From NCBI GenBank assembly GCA_964450685.1, contig CAYVDN010000014.1, forward strand, positions 1-64,000: a stretch of 64,000 nucleotides of DNA. Reading direction: 5' to 3'. The stretch comes from JBAOHV01 sp964450685 (lineage in GTDB: Bacteria > Actinomycetota > Acidimicrobiia > Acidimicrobiales > Microtrichaceae). This document shows, piece after piece, positions 49,979-61,808 of the stretch (position 1 is the first letter of the stretch; the number at the start of each line of letters is the position of its first letter). The translations under genes and the position numbers were made by a program. Under the pieces are notes generated by a model. The model had not been told where the DNA came from and searched no databases. It saw only the letters and a program-made list of their open reading frames with translations.

Positions 49979-51270
49979 GCACGCCCACGAGCACGGTCCT
50001 GCGCGGCGGGCGGATCATCGACGAGACCGGTGAACGCAGCGGCGACGTCGTCGTGGTCGACGGTCGGATCGCCGCGGTCGGTAACGGACTCGACGCCGAC
50101 CGCGTCATCGACGCCGGTGGCTGCATCGTGGCGCCGGGTCTGGTGGACCTGCACACCCACCTGCGCCAGCCCGGACGAGAAGAAGCCGAGACCATCGAGA
50201 CAGGCGCACGGGCCGCCGCGCTGGGCGGATTCACGGCGGTGCTCGCCATGCCCAACACCACTCCCGCGATCGACTGCGCCGCGGTCGTGCGCGAGGTGCT
50301 CGAGCTGGGACGCTCATCGGTCTGCGACGTGCACACCTCGGGCGCGATCACAGTCGGCCGCGCGGGGGAGCAGCTGTCGCCGATGGCCGAGATGGCCGAG
50401 CTCGGAGTGCGGATCTTCACCGATGACGGCACCGGCGTGCAGGACGACCGCCTGATGCGTCGGGCGCTCGAGTACGCCTCGGGACTCGGTGTCACCTTGG
50501 CCCAGCACTGCGAGGTCTCTTCGCTGTCCGAGGGAACCTGCATGCACGAGGGGGAGTGGTCCAGCCGTCTGGGCCTGCCCGGTCAACCGAGCGAAGCCGA
50601 GGAGCTGATGGTCATGCGTGACATCGCGCTCGCACGGCTCACCGGGGCCAGAGTCCACTTCCAGCACATGTCCACAGCCGGGTCCGTCGCGATGATCGCC
50701 GCCGCCAAAGCGGGGGGTCTTCCCGTCACCGCCGAAGCGGCCCCGCACCACTTCACGCTCACAGACGCCTGCTGTGCCGGATACGACGCCACCTACAAGG
50801 TGCACCCGCCACTGCGCACCGACAGCGACGTGGCAGCTATCGCCGAGGGGCTCGCGTCGGGTGTACTGGACGCCATAGCGACGGACCACGCCCCCCACAC
50901 GCCCGAGGACAAGGAGCGTCCGTTCGACCACGCACCTCCCGGCATGCTTGGACTCGAGTATGCGCTGGCGCTGGCGTTCACCCAGCTCGTGGACGGCGGC
51001 ACCGGCATGACCGAGTCGGACGTGATCGCAGCGCTGTCCTGGCGCCCGGCGCGGATCGCGGGCATGGACCAGCACGGCCGCACCGTCACCGAGGGCTCAC
51101 CCGCCAACCTGTGTGTGATCGACCCCGATCACCGCTGGACGATCGATGACAGCGGTGGGGCCTCACGGAGTCGCAACGTCCCCTATGTGGGACGTCAGGT
51201 CCGCGGCGCGGTGCGCCACACCTTCCTGTTCGGCGAACAGGTCGTGATCGATGGAGAGGTACAGCGATGA
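49975..51270 (+). CDS. pyrC: Dihydroorotase
   Basis: PyrC cyclises carbamoyl aspartate to dihydroorotate. The 431-residue amidohydrolase has the zinc motif GLVDLHTHLRQPGREEAETI, TDDGTGVQ, LAQHCEV and ATDHAPHTPEDKERPFD. This is the type I (long) class. It overlaps pyrB and carA by four bases each. Confidence 0.97.
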   Translation: MSTPTSTVLRGGRIIDETGERSGDVVVVDGRIAAVGNGLDADRVIDAGGCIVAPGLVDLHTHLRQPGREEAETIETGARAAALGGFTAVLAMPNTTPAIDCAAVVREVLELGRSSVCDVHTSGAITVGRAGEQLSPMAEMAELGVRIFTDDGTGVQDDRLMRRALEYASGLGVTLAQHCEVSSLSEGTCMHEGEWSSRLGLPGQPSEAEELMVMRDIALARLTGARVHFQHMSTAGSVAMIAAAKAGGLPVTAEAAPHHFTLTDACCAGYDATYKVHPPLRTDSDVAAIAEGLASGVLDAIATDHAPHTPEDKERPFDHAPPGMLGLEYALALAFTQLVDGGTGMTESDVIAALSWRPARIAGMDQHGRTVTEGSPANLCVIDPDHRWTIDDSGGASRSRNVPYVGRQVRGAVRHTFLFGEQVVIDGEVQR

Positions 51271-52358
51271 GCATCCGCGATGCGGCGATCGTGCTGCGTG
51301 ACGGAACCGTGTTCGAGGGCGAGGCGATCGGTGCCGAACCCGAATCCGGGGTCACGACCGGTGAGTTCGTCTTCAACACCGTTCTGAGCGGCTACCAGGA
51401 GGTGATCTCCGACCCGTCCTACGCCGGACAGGTCATCGCGTTCACCTACCCCCACATCGGCAACTACGGGGTGAACGACCACGACGACGAGTCGTCGGCG
51501 CCTCGCTGCGCGGGTGTGGTCGTGCGCGACCTGGCCCGTCGCCACAGCAGCTGGCGTGCCGAGTCCGACCTGGACTCGTACCTGGTCCGCCATGGGATCG
51601 CAGGCATCGCCGGGATCGATACCCGACGCCTCACCCGCCACCTGCGCGACCACGGCGCCCTGCCGGGTGCGTTCGGGACCGCGGCTGATTCCGAACTGCG
51701 GGCTGCGGCCTCTTCGGCGGTGGGGACGGACGGCTGCGACCTGGTATCGGTCGTGAGCACCACCGAAGCCTGGTCACAGCCGGCGAGCACCGATGCGCAA
51801 CGACGCATCGTCGCGGTCGACCTGGGCATCAAGACGACCATCGTGCGAAACCTGGCGACCATCGGTTCGGTGCATGTGGTTCCTGCGTCCACAACGGCGG
51901 ACGAGATCCTGGCACTGGATCCGGACGGCGTGTTCCTCTCCAACGGTCCCGGTGACCCCGGTGCCGTCGAGGCTGTGCCCGCCACGATCCGCGAGCTGCT
52001 GGGCCGGGTTCCGGTGTTCGGCATCTGCATGGGCCACCAGATGCTCGCCACAGCGCTCGGCGGGACGACCTACAAGCTTCCGTTCGGCCATCACGGTGGC
52101 AACCACCCGGTACGCGACCTGACCACCGGCAAGGTCGAAATAACGAGCCAGAACCACAACTACTGCGTCGATCTAGACGGCGTCGCCAACGTCTCTGTCA
52201 CACACCGCAACCTCAACGACGGCACGGTAGAGGGATTCGAGTGCAACGACGTCGCGGCATTCGCGGTGCAGCACCACCCCGAGGCCGGTCCCGGCCCGCA
52301 CGACAGCCGCTACCTGTTCGAGCGATTCGCCGATCTCATGGATGCCAGGTCGCGATGA
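51267..52358 (+). CDS. carA: Carbamoyl-phosphate synthase small subunit
   Basis: CarA is the glutaminase that feeds ammonia to CarB. The 363-residue protein has the N-terminal carA domain (LRDGTVFEGEAIG, then FNTVLSGYQEVISDPSYAGQ). The class I amidotransferase domain has the nucleophile Cys in VFGICMGHQMLATALGG and the catalytic His/Glu in AVQHHPEAGPGPHDSRY. An opposite-strand gene separates it from carB. Confidence 0.97.
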   Translation: MSIRDAAIVLRDGTVFEGEAIGAEPESGVTTGEFVFNTVLSGYQEVISDPSYAGQVIAFTYPHIGNYGVNDHDDESSAPRCAGVVVRDLARRHSSWRAESDLDSYLVRHGIAGIAGIDTRRLTRHLRDHGALPGAFGTAADSELRAAASSAVGTDGCDLVSVVSTTEAWSQPASTDAQRRIVAVDLGIKTTIVRNLATIGSVHVVPASTTADEILALDPDGVFLSNGPGDPGAVEAVPATIRELLGRVPVFGICMGHQMLATALGGTTYKLPFGHHGGNHPVRDLTTGKVEITSQNHNYCVDLDGVANVSVTHRNLNDGTVEGFECNDVAAFAVQHHPEAGPGPHDSRYLFERFADLMDARSR

Positions 52359-52366
52359 CCGGTCGT

Positions 52367-52894
52367 TCAGCCGTCCAGACGGGTTGCGATCGCGTCGGCT
52401 TCCTCGCCGAGGTGCTCGACCACACCTTCGACGATGGCCGGCTCGACCTTGCGGCCGAGCAGCGGGATGCGCACCGAGAGGTCGCCGTCGATCGAGCGGA
52501 CCGCGTCGGAGCCGTCCGCTCGCAGCCGAGCAGTGGCCGATGCCCGCAGCAGCCCCGCGGCCTGATCGGGGTGGAAGCTCACCTTGGCGACCCGGCTCCT
52601 CAGATCCCAGTTGGTCTCCTCGACCCAGGCGACGTCGTCGGGGTCGATGAAGCGAGCGGCTTCACGTGGAAGGTCGACCGTGAGCACCCAGTGCAGACGG
52701 ACAACGGCGCGGTCGGCGCTCCGCTCGATGTCCAGGACCGTCGGAGGGCTCGTCTTGTGCAGGTTCACCAGGCTCATCCAGAAGGACTCGTCCAGGTAGA
52801 CGTCGACGACGTCGTCAACCGGTGCGGTCCAGCGTTGCTCGAAATCGAACTTCACCTGCGTAGCGTCGCACACGGCGCCCGCTGCGCCGGACAT
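52367..52894 (-). CDS. DUF2505-like protein between carA and carB
   Basis: About 175 residues, 162 if GTG 52855 is the start (opening KFDFEQRWTAPVDDVVDVY). The fold suggested is a lipid/ligand-binding START-like domain of the DUF2505 type: RAVVRLHWVLTVDLPREAAR, EETNWDLRSRVAKVSFHPD, ATARLRADGSDAVRSIDGDL and a final amphipathic helix VEGVVEHLGEEADAIATRL. Function unknown. It lies on the opposite strand inside the pyr operon, and its 5' end overlaps the carB promoter region. Confidence 0.75.
   Translation of the reverse strand: MSGAAGAVCDATQVKFDFEQRWTAPVDDVVDVYLDESFWMSLVNLHKTSPPTVLDIERSADRAVVRLHWVLTVDLPREAARFIDPDDVAWVEETNWDLRSRVAKVSFHPDQAAGLLRASATARLRADGSDAVRSIDGDLSVRIPLLGRKVEPAIVEGVVEHLGEEADAIATRLDG
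52861..52866 (+). promoter_or_regulatory. Candidate -10 box of carB
   Basis: TAGCGT would give a leader of about 40 bases ending in AAGGAG ahead of ATG 52912. It lies within the 5' coding end of the opposite-strand DUF2505-like gene. Confidence 0.45.
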
Positions 52895-52911
52895 ACCCCA
52901 AGGAGCCACTG

Positions 52912-56260
<3,349 letters not shown>

Positions 56261-56274
<14 letters not shown>

Positions 56275-57286
56275 CCGCCTCCGCGGTCGTTTCGCTCGCG
56301 GACGCCGACAGGCGCCGTCGGGTCGGGTCGGCGTCACGCCCGTGGACATGGCCGTTCAGGTGGGCTCGGTGGCTTTGCGTTCACCGGTGATGACGGCGTC
56401 GGGCACTGCGGGCCACGGCGATGAGCTGGCCGACTACGTCGACCTGGCACGACTGGGCGCTGTCGTGGTCAAGTCGCTGGGCGCAGATCCGTGGCCCGGG
56501 AACCCCGCCCCCAGGGTTCACCAGACGGCCGCCGGGATGATCAACAGCGTGGGACTCCAGGGGCCAGGGGTCGTGCGGTGGCGTGCTGAGGAGCTACCGG
56601 CGCTGCTCGCCCGGGACGCGGCGGTCGTGGTGAGCATCTGGGGCCGCAGCGTCGATGACTACGCGCGCGCCGCCGAAGCGGCGTCGTCATGCTCGGACGA
56701 GGTCGTCGCGGTCGAGGTGAACCTGTCCTGTCCGAACCTCGACGGTGGAACCCACCTGTTCGCCCACGACCCCGACGCAACTGCCGCGGTGATCGAGGCG
56801 ACCGAGGTCGCCGGAAGACCACGCTGGGCCAAGCTCAGCCCCAACACCGACCGGCTCGTCGAGGTCGCAGGCGCAGCGGCGGCTGCCGGCGCAGAAGCAG
56901 TCACGCTGGTCAACACGCTCATGGGGATGGTGATCGATCTGGACAGCCGCCGTCCGCTCCTGGGAGGTCGGACCGGCGGTGTGTCGGGCCCCGCGATCCA
57001 CCCGATCGCTGTGCGAGCAGTCCATGACGTGCACGCTGCCCATCCGGACCTGCCGATAGTCGGTGTCGGGGGAGTGGCCACCGCGCATGACGCGATCGAA
57101 CTGATGATCGCCGGCGCGAGCGCGGTTCAGGTCGGCACCGCCACCTTCGCGGATCCGCGTACGGTCGTGCGTGTGCTCGAAGGAATGGAATCATGGTGCC
57201 GCGAACACGACGTGGCTCGTGTCGCGTCACTCACCGGGCAGGTCGTCCCAGTGACACCCCCGACCGTGCCGAACGATGGACGATGA
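56261..57286 (+). CDS. pyrD: Dihydroorotate dehydrogenase, class 1
   Basis: PyrD oxidises dihydroorotate to orotate on an FMN barrel. The 341-residue protein has the flavin segment SPVMTASGTAGHGDEL, TAAGMINSVGLQGPGV, the catalytic Cys in VNLSCPNLDGG (class 2 enzymes have Ser here) and GVGGVATAHDAIELMIAGA. A class 1B enzyme would need the PyrK iron-sulphur partner, which is not next to it here, so the electron acceptor is uncertain. GTG start within the end of carB. Confidence 0.94.
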
Positions 57287-57322
57287 CCGCTGATCGAGAG
57301 CAGCGGCTGAACGGAGGATTGG

Positions 57323-58042
57323 ATGTCTGAGCCGGTGAGCGGCAGCGACGTCGAGCGCGAGGTTCCCGACGAGGTTCGTCGTCGCCTCGCGCTCGCGCTC
57401 GACGTGGACGACCTGGTCGAGGCCATGCGCCTGGCCGTGAGCCTGCGCCCCTGGTTCGGCGTGGCAAAGGTGGGCCTGGAGTTGTTCAGCTCCGACGGAC
57501 CCGAGGCGATCGGCGCCCTGCGGGATTTGGGCTACCAGGTCTTCCTGGACCTCAAGCTGTTCGACATACCCACGACGGTGCAGCGTTCGACGATGGTCCT
57601 GGGCTCACTCGGGGTCGAGTACCTCACACTCCACGCGCTCGGCGGTGTCGACATGCTCCGTGCCGGTGTGGAAGGCCTGCACGAGGGCGCAGCACGAGCC
57701 GGGCTCCCCGATCCGTGCGCCCTGGCGGTCACGGTCCTGACCAGCGACGACTCCGCACCGCCGCACATCGTTCCGAACCGCGTGCGCCTGGCGCTCGAGG
57801 GTGGCTGCGGAGGCTTGGTGCTGGCAGCTGAGGACCTGCAGACCGCTCGCGAGTTGGCGCCACGTCTCAAGCGAGTCGTGCCTGGTATCCGCCTCAGCGG
57901 TGAGGCGCGTCATGATCAGGCGCGTGCTGCCAGCCCGCAGGAGGCCGCTGCCAACGGTGCCGACCTGCTCGTGATCGGGCGCGCTGTGACCAAGGCGGAC
58001 GATCCCCGCGCAGCTGCAGCTGCGATAGCCGCAGCGATATGA
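57323..58042 (+). CDS. pyrF: Orotidine 5'-phosphate decarboxylase
   Basis: PyrF makes UMP. The 239-residue barrel has LALALDVDDLVEAM, VGLELFSSDG, the catalytic DLKLFDIPTTVQRS (Asp-x-Lys-x2-Asp), GLVLAAEDLQ and VPGIRLSGEA. This is the group 1 motif arrangement rather than the mycobacterial type. GGAGG precedes the ATG. The stop overlaps mihF (ATGA). Confidence 0.96.
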   Translation: MSEPVSGSDVEREVPDEVRRRLALALDVDDLVEAMRLAVSLRPWFGVAKVGLELFSSDGPEAIGALRDLGYQVFLDLKLFDIPTTVQRSTMVLGSLGVEYLTLHALGGVDMLRAGVEGLHEGAARAGLPDPCALAVTVLTSDDSAPPHIVPNRVRLALEGGCGGLVLAAEDLQTARELAPRLKRVVPGIRLSGEARHDQARAASPQEAAANGADLLVIGRAVTKADDPRAAAAAIAAAI

Positions 58043-58365
58043 CTGACGCGCTGCCTGCTGACCGTGCCCGTGCGCTCGAATGGGCCGAGCGGGCAAGGAA
58101 CGAGCGCATCGGAATGCGACGCGGTCTCTCCGAGGGACGGATCTCGTTGGCCGAGGCACTCGCCTCGGCCGAGACCGACCCGCTGGCCGGGCAGGTCAGG
58201 GTCCTGTGGATGCTCGAGTCCCTGCCCGGTGCCCGCAAGACCGAGACACGCCGGACGCTCGACCGCTTGGGCCTTGCGGCGCGTACGCCGATCTCCGCGT
58301 TGAACGCAGCTCGCAGAGCCGAGCTGATCGACGAGTTCGACCGAGGCGAGAGGGAGGGTTCGTGA
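58039..58365 (+). CDS. mihF: Integration host factor, actinobacterial type
   Basis: A 108-residue nucleoid-associated DNA-binding protein unrelated in sequence to HU/IHF. The family is recognised by a basic N-terminal helix (RARALEWAERARNERIGMRR), GRISLAEALASAETDPLAG, and the helix-two-turn-helix block MLESLPGARKTETRRTLDRL then GLAARTPISALNAARRAELI. It shapes DNA in characterised actinobacteria. Lying between pyrF and gmk is its usual place. Coupled to both neighbours by four-base overlaps. Confidence 0.92.
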   Translation: MTDALPADRARALEWAERARNERIGMRRGLSEGRISLAEALASAETDPLAGQVRVLWMLESLPGARKTETRRTLDRLGLAARTPISALNAARRAELIDEFDRGEREGS

Positions 58366-58943
58366 GCTCCGGCGCTGGTATCCCGGTGCCGTTGCCGGAG
58401 GGTTCGGCAGTGATCGTCATCTCCGGGCCCGGAGGTGTGGGTAAGGGCACGCTCGTCACCCGCCTGCTCGAGGTGGACCCGCGCCTGTGGCTCAGCAGGT
58501 CGTGGACCACGCGGAACCGTCGCCCGTCCGAGGCTGCTGACGCCTACCACTTCGTCACCCGGGACCGTTTCGAGCAGCGGATCGCAGACGGAGGGTTCCT
58601 CGAGTGGACCGAGTTCCTCGACTACCTCCAGGGCAGCCCCGTACCTGAACCGCCCGCAGGGCGCGACGTCCTGTTCGAGATCGACGTCAGGGGCGCTGCG
58701 AACATCAAGGAGCTGTACCCACAGGCGCTGCTGCTGTTCGTCGACGCTCCGGACCGATCCGTCCAGGAGGAACGGCTCCGCGGCAGGGGGGATGACGAGG
58801 ATCGAATCCGTCAGCGACTCGCGAAGGCAGACGAAGAGGTCGAGCTTGCCCGCCAGCTCGAGGCGGTCAACGTCGTGAACGACGAGTTCGAGCGCGCCCT
58901 TGACGAGCTGCGTCATCACATACACGTCCACCGTTCCCGCTGA
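58362..58943 (+). CDS. gmk: Guanylate kinase
   Basis: Gmk phosphorylates GMP to GDP. The 193-residue kinase has the P-loop VISGPGGVGKGTLVTRLLE, LSRSWTTRNRRPSEAADAYH for GMP binding, GGFLEWTEFLDYLQGSPVPE, and FEIDVRGAANIKELYPQALL. The usual HGNYYGTP-like segment is replaced by DYLQGSPVPEP, a variant also known from other actinobacteria. GTG start overlapping mihF. Confidence 0.95.
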   Translation: MSSGAGIPVPLPEGSAVIVISGPGGVGKGTLVTRLLEVDPRLWLSRSWTTRNRRPSEAADAYHFVTRDRFEQRIADGGFLEWTEFLDYLQGSPVPEPPAGRDVLFEIDVRGAANIKELYPQALLLFVDAPDRSVQEERLRGRGDDEDRIRQRLAKADEEVELARQLEAVNVVNDEFERALDELRHHIHVHRSR

Positions 58944-58958
58944 GGGGCCCTCGACTGC

Positions 58959-58964
58959 TAGCAT
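58959..58964 (+). promoter_or_regulatory. Candidate -10 box of rpoZ
   Basis: TAGCAT lies 74 bases before the rpoZ ATG, giving a leader that contains a GGAG. Confidence 0.4.
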
Positions 58965-59037
58965 CGTTCGCTGGCCCAGCGACGTCCGCGGCGCCGGCCG
59001 CCCCCGACAGCGTCACGAACCTGGAGATCGCCCGCAC

Positions 59038-59343
59038 ATGGCTGAACGCCTCGACACGATGATGGATCCGCCCGTCGAGGAGCTGCTCGACCGCTGCCAT
59101 TCGAAGTTCTCGCTGGTCACTCTTGCATCCAAGCGTGCTCGACAGATCAACAGCTACTACGGCCAGCTCGGCGAGACATCCGGAGGGGTGGTTCCGCCGC
59201 AGGTGACCTCAACGGCCCGCAAGCCGCTGTCGATCGCCTTCGAGGAGATCGCAGCCGACAAGGTCGAGGGGATCAAGGTCGACCTCACCTCGGTAGAGGT
59301 CGATGCGGAGCCGGTCGAGGAGACCGACTCCGCCGACGACTGA
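59038..59343 (+). CDS. rpoZ: RNA polymerase omega subunit
   Basis: The omega subunit aids assembly of beta-prime into RNA polymerase. The 101-residue protein has PPVEELLDRCHSKFSLVTL, ASKRARQINSYYGQLGE and PLSIAFEEIAADKV, the three conserved blocks, then an acidic tail. gmk-rpoZ-coaBC-metK-priA is a common actinobacterial order. Confidence 0.96.
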   Translation: MAERLDTMMDPPVEELLDRCHSKFSLVTLASKRARQINSYYGQLGETSGGVVPPQVTSTARKPLSIAFEEIAADKVEGIKVDLTSVEVDAEPVEETDSADD

Positions 59344-59351
59344 TCGACAAC

Positions 59352-60581
59352 GTGGGATCGCTCGAGGGCCGTCGCGTCGTCCTCGGCGTGTGCGGTGGGA
59401 TAGCCGCCTACAAGTCGGTGGAGCTCTGCCGACGGCTGGTCGATGCAGGAGCCCACGTGGTGCCCGTGATGACCGACGATGCAGTTCGGTTCGTCGGTGA
59501 GGTCACTTTGAGCGCCTTGGCGTCGGAGCCGGTGCGCCGCTCCCTCTGGAGTGAGCCTGATCCCATCCCCCATACGTTGCTGGGACAGACCGCGGATCTG
59601 ATCGTGGTGGCACCCGCCACAGCCAGGCTCCTGTCGGCCTACGCGGACGGCTACTCCCACGACCTGCTCACCAACGTCCTGATAGCCACCCGCGCTCCGG
59701 TGATGGTCTGCCCGGCGATGCACACCGAGATGTGGGAGCACCCGGCAGTCCGTGACAACGTCGCCACCCTGGTTTCGAGGGGTGTGCACGTGGTTCCACC
59801 CGAGGAGGGTCGCCTGGCCGGCGGAGACGTCGGAGCAGGCCGGTTGGCGGAGCCGGCAACGATCCTCGACGCTGTGTTCGACGTGCTGGGCCCGAGTGCC
59901 GGGGATCTCGCAGGCCTAGACGTCCTCGTGGCGGCAGGAGGAACCAGGGAGCCGATCGACCCGGTTCGGTTTATCGGGAACCGATCGTCGGGCAAGCAGG
60001 GACATGCGATCGCCGAGGCGGCAGCGAAGCGGGGCGCGCGGGTGACGCTGGTGACCACCACCGCTCTGCCGGTGCCGCCGTTGGTCGAACGTGTCGAGGT
60101 GGCCACCGCCGATGAGATGCACCGTGTCGTTGCCGATCGCTCACGCAGCGCCGACGTCGTCGTGATGGCAGCGGCAGTCGCAGACTTCACCCCTGTCCGG
60201 GTCGCCGACCAGAAGATCAAGAAGGGTGACGGAGTCCCGACTGTCGAGCTCCGTCCGACCGTCGACATCCTCGCCGAGCTCGGAGCCACCCGTCTGCCCG
60301 GCCAGACGCTCGTCGGGTTTGCTGCCGAGACGACCGACGTGGCCGCTCACGCGGCTCGCAAGCTCCGCGACAAGAACGTCGATCTGGTCGTAGCCAATGA
60401 TGTGGCAGCACCGGGTGTCGGCTTCGAGCACGACACCAACGAGGTCTTGATCCTCAGCTCCCACGGCGAGCAACATCACGTGCCGCTGAGCGACAAGCGC
60501 GCGGTCGCCGAAGCGGTGCTGGACGCCGTCGTGGGGATCCGGAACACCGATCCAGAGCACCCTGACAGGGAGAAGACATGA
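59352..60581 (+). CDS. coaBC: Phosphopantothenoylcysteine decarboxylase / synthetase
   Basis: CoaBC carries two coenzyme A steps. The FMN-dependent decarboxylase half (residues 1-185) has LGVCGGIAAYKSVELCRRL and PAMHTEMWEHPAV; the Asn of the usual PxMNxxMW motif is His here, as in other actinobacteria. The synthetase half begins with VLVAAGGTREPIDPVRFIGN then RSSGKQGHAIAEAA and includes VVMAAAVADFTPV, IKKGDG and NDVAAPGVGFEHDTNEV. GTG start eight bases after rpoZ; the stop overlaps metK. Confidence 0.96.
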   Translation: MGSLEGRRVVLGVCGGIAAYKSVELCRRLVDAGAHVVPVMTDDAVRFVGEVTLSALASEPVRRSLWSEPDPIPHTLLGQTADLIVVAPATARLLSAYADGYSHDLLTNVLIATRAPVMVCPAMHTEMWEHPAVRDNVATLVSRGVHVVPPEEGRLAGGDVGAGRLAEPATILDAVFDVLGPSAGDLAGLDVLVAAGGTREPIDPVRFIGNRSSGKQGHAIAEAAAKRGARVTLVTTTALPVPPLVERVEVATADEMHRVVADRSRSADVVVMAAAVADFTPVRVADQKIKKGDGVPTVELRPTVDILAELGATRLPGQTLVGFAAETTDVAAHAARKLRDKNVDLVVANDVAAPGVGFEHDTNEVLILSSHGEQHHVPLSDKRAVAEAVLDAVVGIRNTDPEHPDREKT

Positions 60582-61774
60582 GCAAGTGGACGTTCACCTC
60601 GGAGTCAGTGACCGAGGGACATCCTGACAAGATGGCCGATCAGATCTCGGACTCTATCCTGGATGCGATACTGACCCAGGACCCGGCCGCACGAGTCGCT
60701 TGCGAGACGTTCGTGACGACCGGCCTGGCGATCGTCGGTGGAGAGATCAGCACCTCCGCCTATGTCGAGATCCCTTCGATCGTGCGTCAGACGATCCGTG
60801 ACATCGGCTACGACCGCGAGAGCTACGGCTACGACGGCGCCACTGTCGGTGTGCTGGTAGCGATCGACGAGCAGTCACCCGACATCGCCCAGGGCGTCGA
60901 CGACTCGGAGGAGGTCCGCACCGGAACAGCGGGCGAGGACGACGAGCTCGACAAGCAGGGCGCCGGCGACCAGGGGATGATGTTCGGCTACGCGGTCGAC
61001 GAGACCGACGTCCTCATGCCGCTGCCCATCCACCTCGCTCACCGGATGGCGGAACGTCTGGCCGAGGTCCGCAAGGCGGGGACCATTCCATACCTGCGCC
61101 CCGACGCCAAGACGCAGGTCACCTTCGAGTACGAGGACGGTCGCCCCGTCGCTCTGAAGACGGTGCTCATCTCCACCCAGCACAACGACGGGGTGGACCG
61201 CGACACCGAGATCCGCCCCGACCTGATCGAGCAGGTGATCCGCCCGGTCATCCCAGAGCAGTTCAGCGACGACGACTACGAGGTATTCGTCAACCCGACC
61301 GGCCGCTTCGTGATCGGTGGCCCCGTCGGAGACGCGGGGCTGACCGGCCGCAAGATCATCGTCGACACCTACGGTGGCGCTGCTCGCCACGGAGGCGGTG
61401 CCTTCTCGGGCAAGGACCCCTCGAAGGTAGACCGCTCTGCCGCCTACGCCGCTCGTTGGGTCGCCAAGAACGTTGTCGCATCCGGCGCCGCGTCGCGTTG
61501 CGAGGTACAGGTCGCCTACGCGATCGGCGTCGCCCATCCCGTGTCGATCCTGGTGGAGACCTTCGGCACCGCCACGGTCGACCCCCTCAAGCTCGACTCT
61601 GCGGTGCGAGAGGTGTTCGATCTGCGTCCCGCCGCCATCGTGAGGGATCTTGACCTGCGTCGGCCGGTGTTCCGCCCGACCGCTGCCTACGGTCACTTCG
61701 GTCGTACCGGCGATGGATTCACCTGGGAGCGCACGGATCGGGTTGATTCGCTCCGCTCCGCGCTCGGTCTCTGA
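60578..61774 (+). CDS. metK: S-adenosylmethionine synthase
   Basis: MetK makes SAM from methionine and ATP. The 398-residue protein has SESVTEGHPDKMADQISDS, GAGDQGMMFGYAVDET, the P-loop GGAARHGGGAFSGKDPSKVD and YGHFGRTGDGFTWERTD. GGGAG lies six bases before the ATG, which overlaps coaBC. Confidence 0.98.
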   Translation: MSKWTFTSESVTEGHPDKMADQISDSILDAILTQDPAARVACETFVTTGLAIVGGEISTSAYVEIPSIVRQTIRDIGYDRESYGYDGATVGVLVAIDEQSPDIAQGVDDSEEVRTGTAGEDDELDKQGAGDQGMMFGYAVDETDVLMPLPIHLAHRMAERLAEVRKAGTIPYLRPDAKTQVTFEYEDGRPVALKTVLISTQHNDGVDRDTEIRPDLIEQVIRPVIPEQFSDDDYEVFVNPTGRFVIGGPVGDAGLTGRKIIVDTYGGAARHGGGAFSGKDPSKVDRSAAYAARWVAKNVVASGAASRCEVQVAYAIGVAHPVSILVETFGTATVDPLKLDSAVREVFDLRPAAIVRDLDLRRPVFRPTAAYGHFGRTGDGFTWERTDRVDSLRSALGL

Positions 61775-61808
61775 GTCCACAGGAGGCACGAGCGGCGGAC
61801 GTGGCGCC

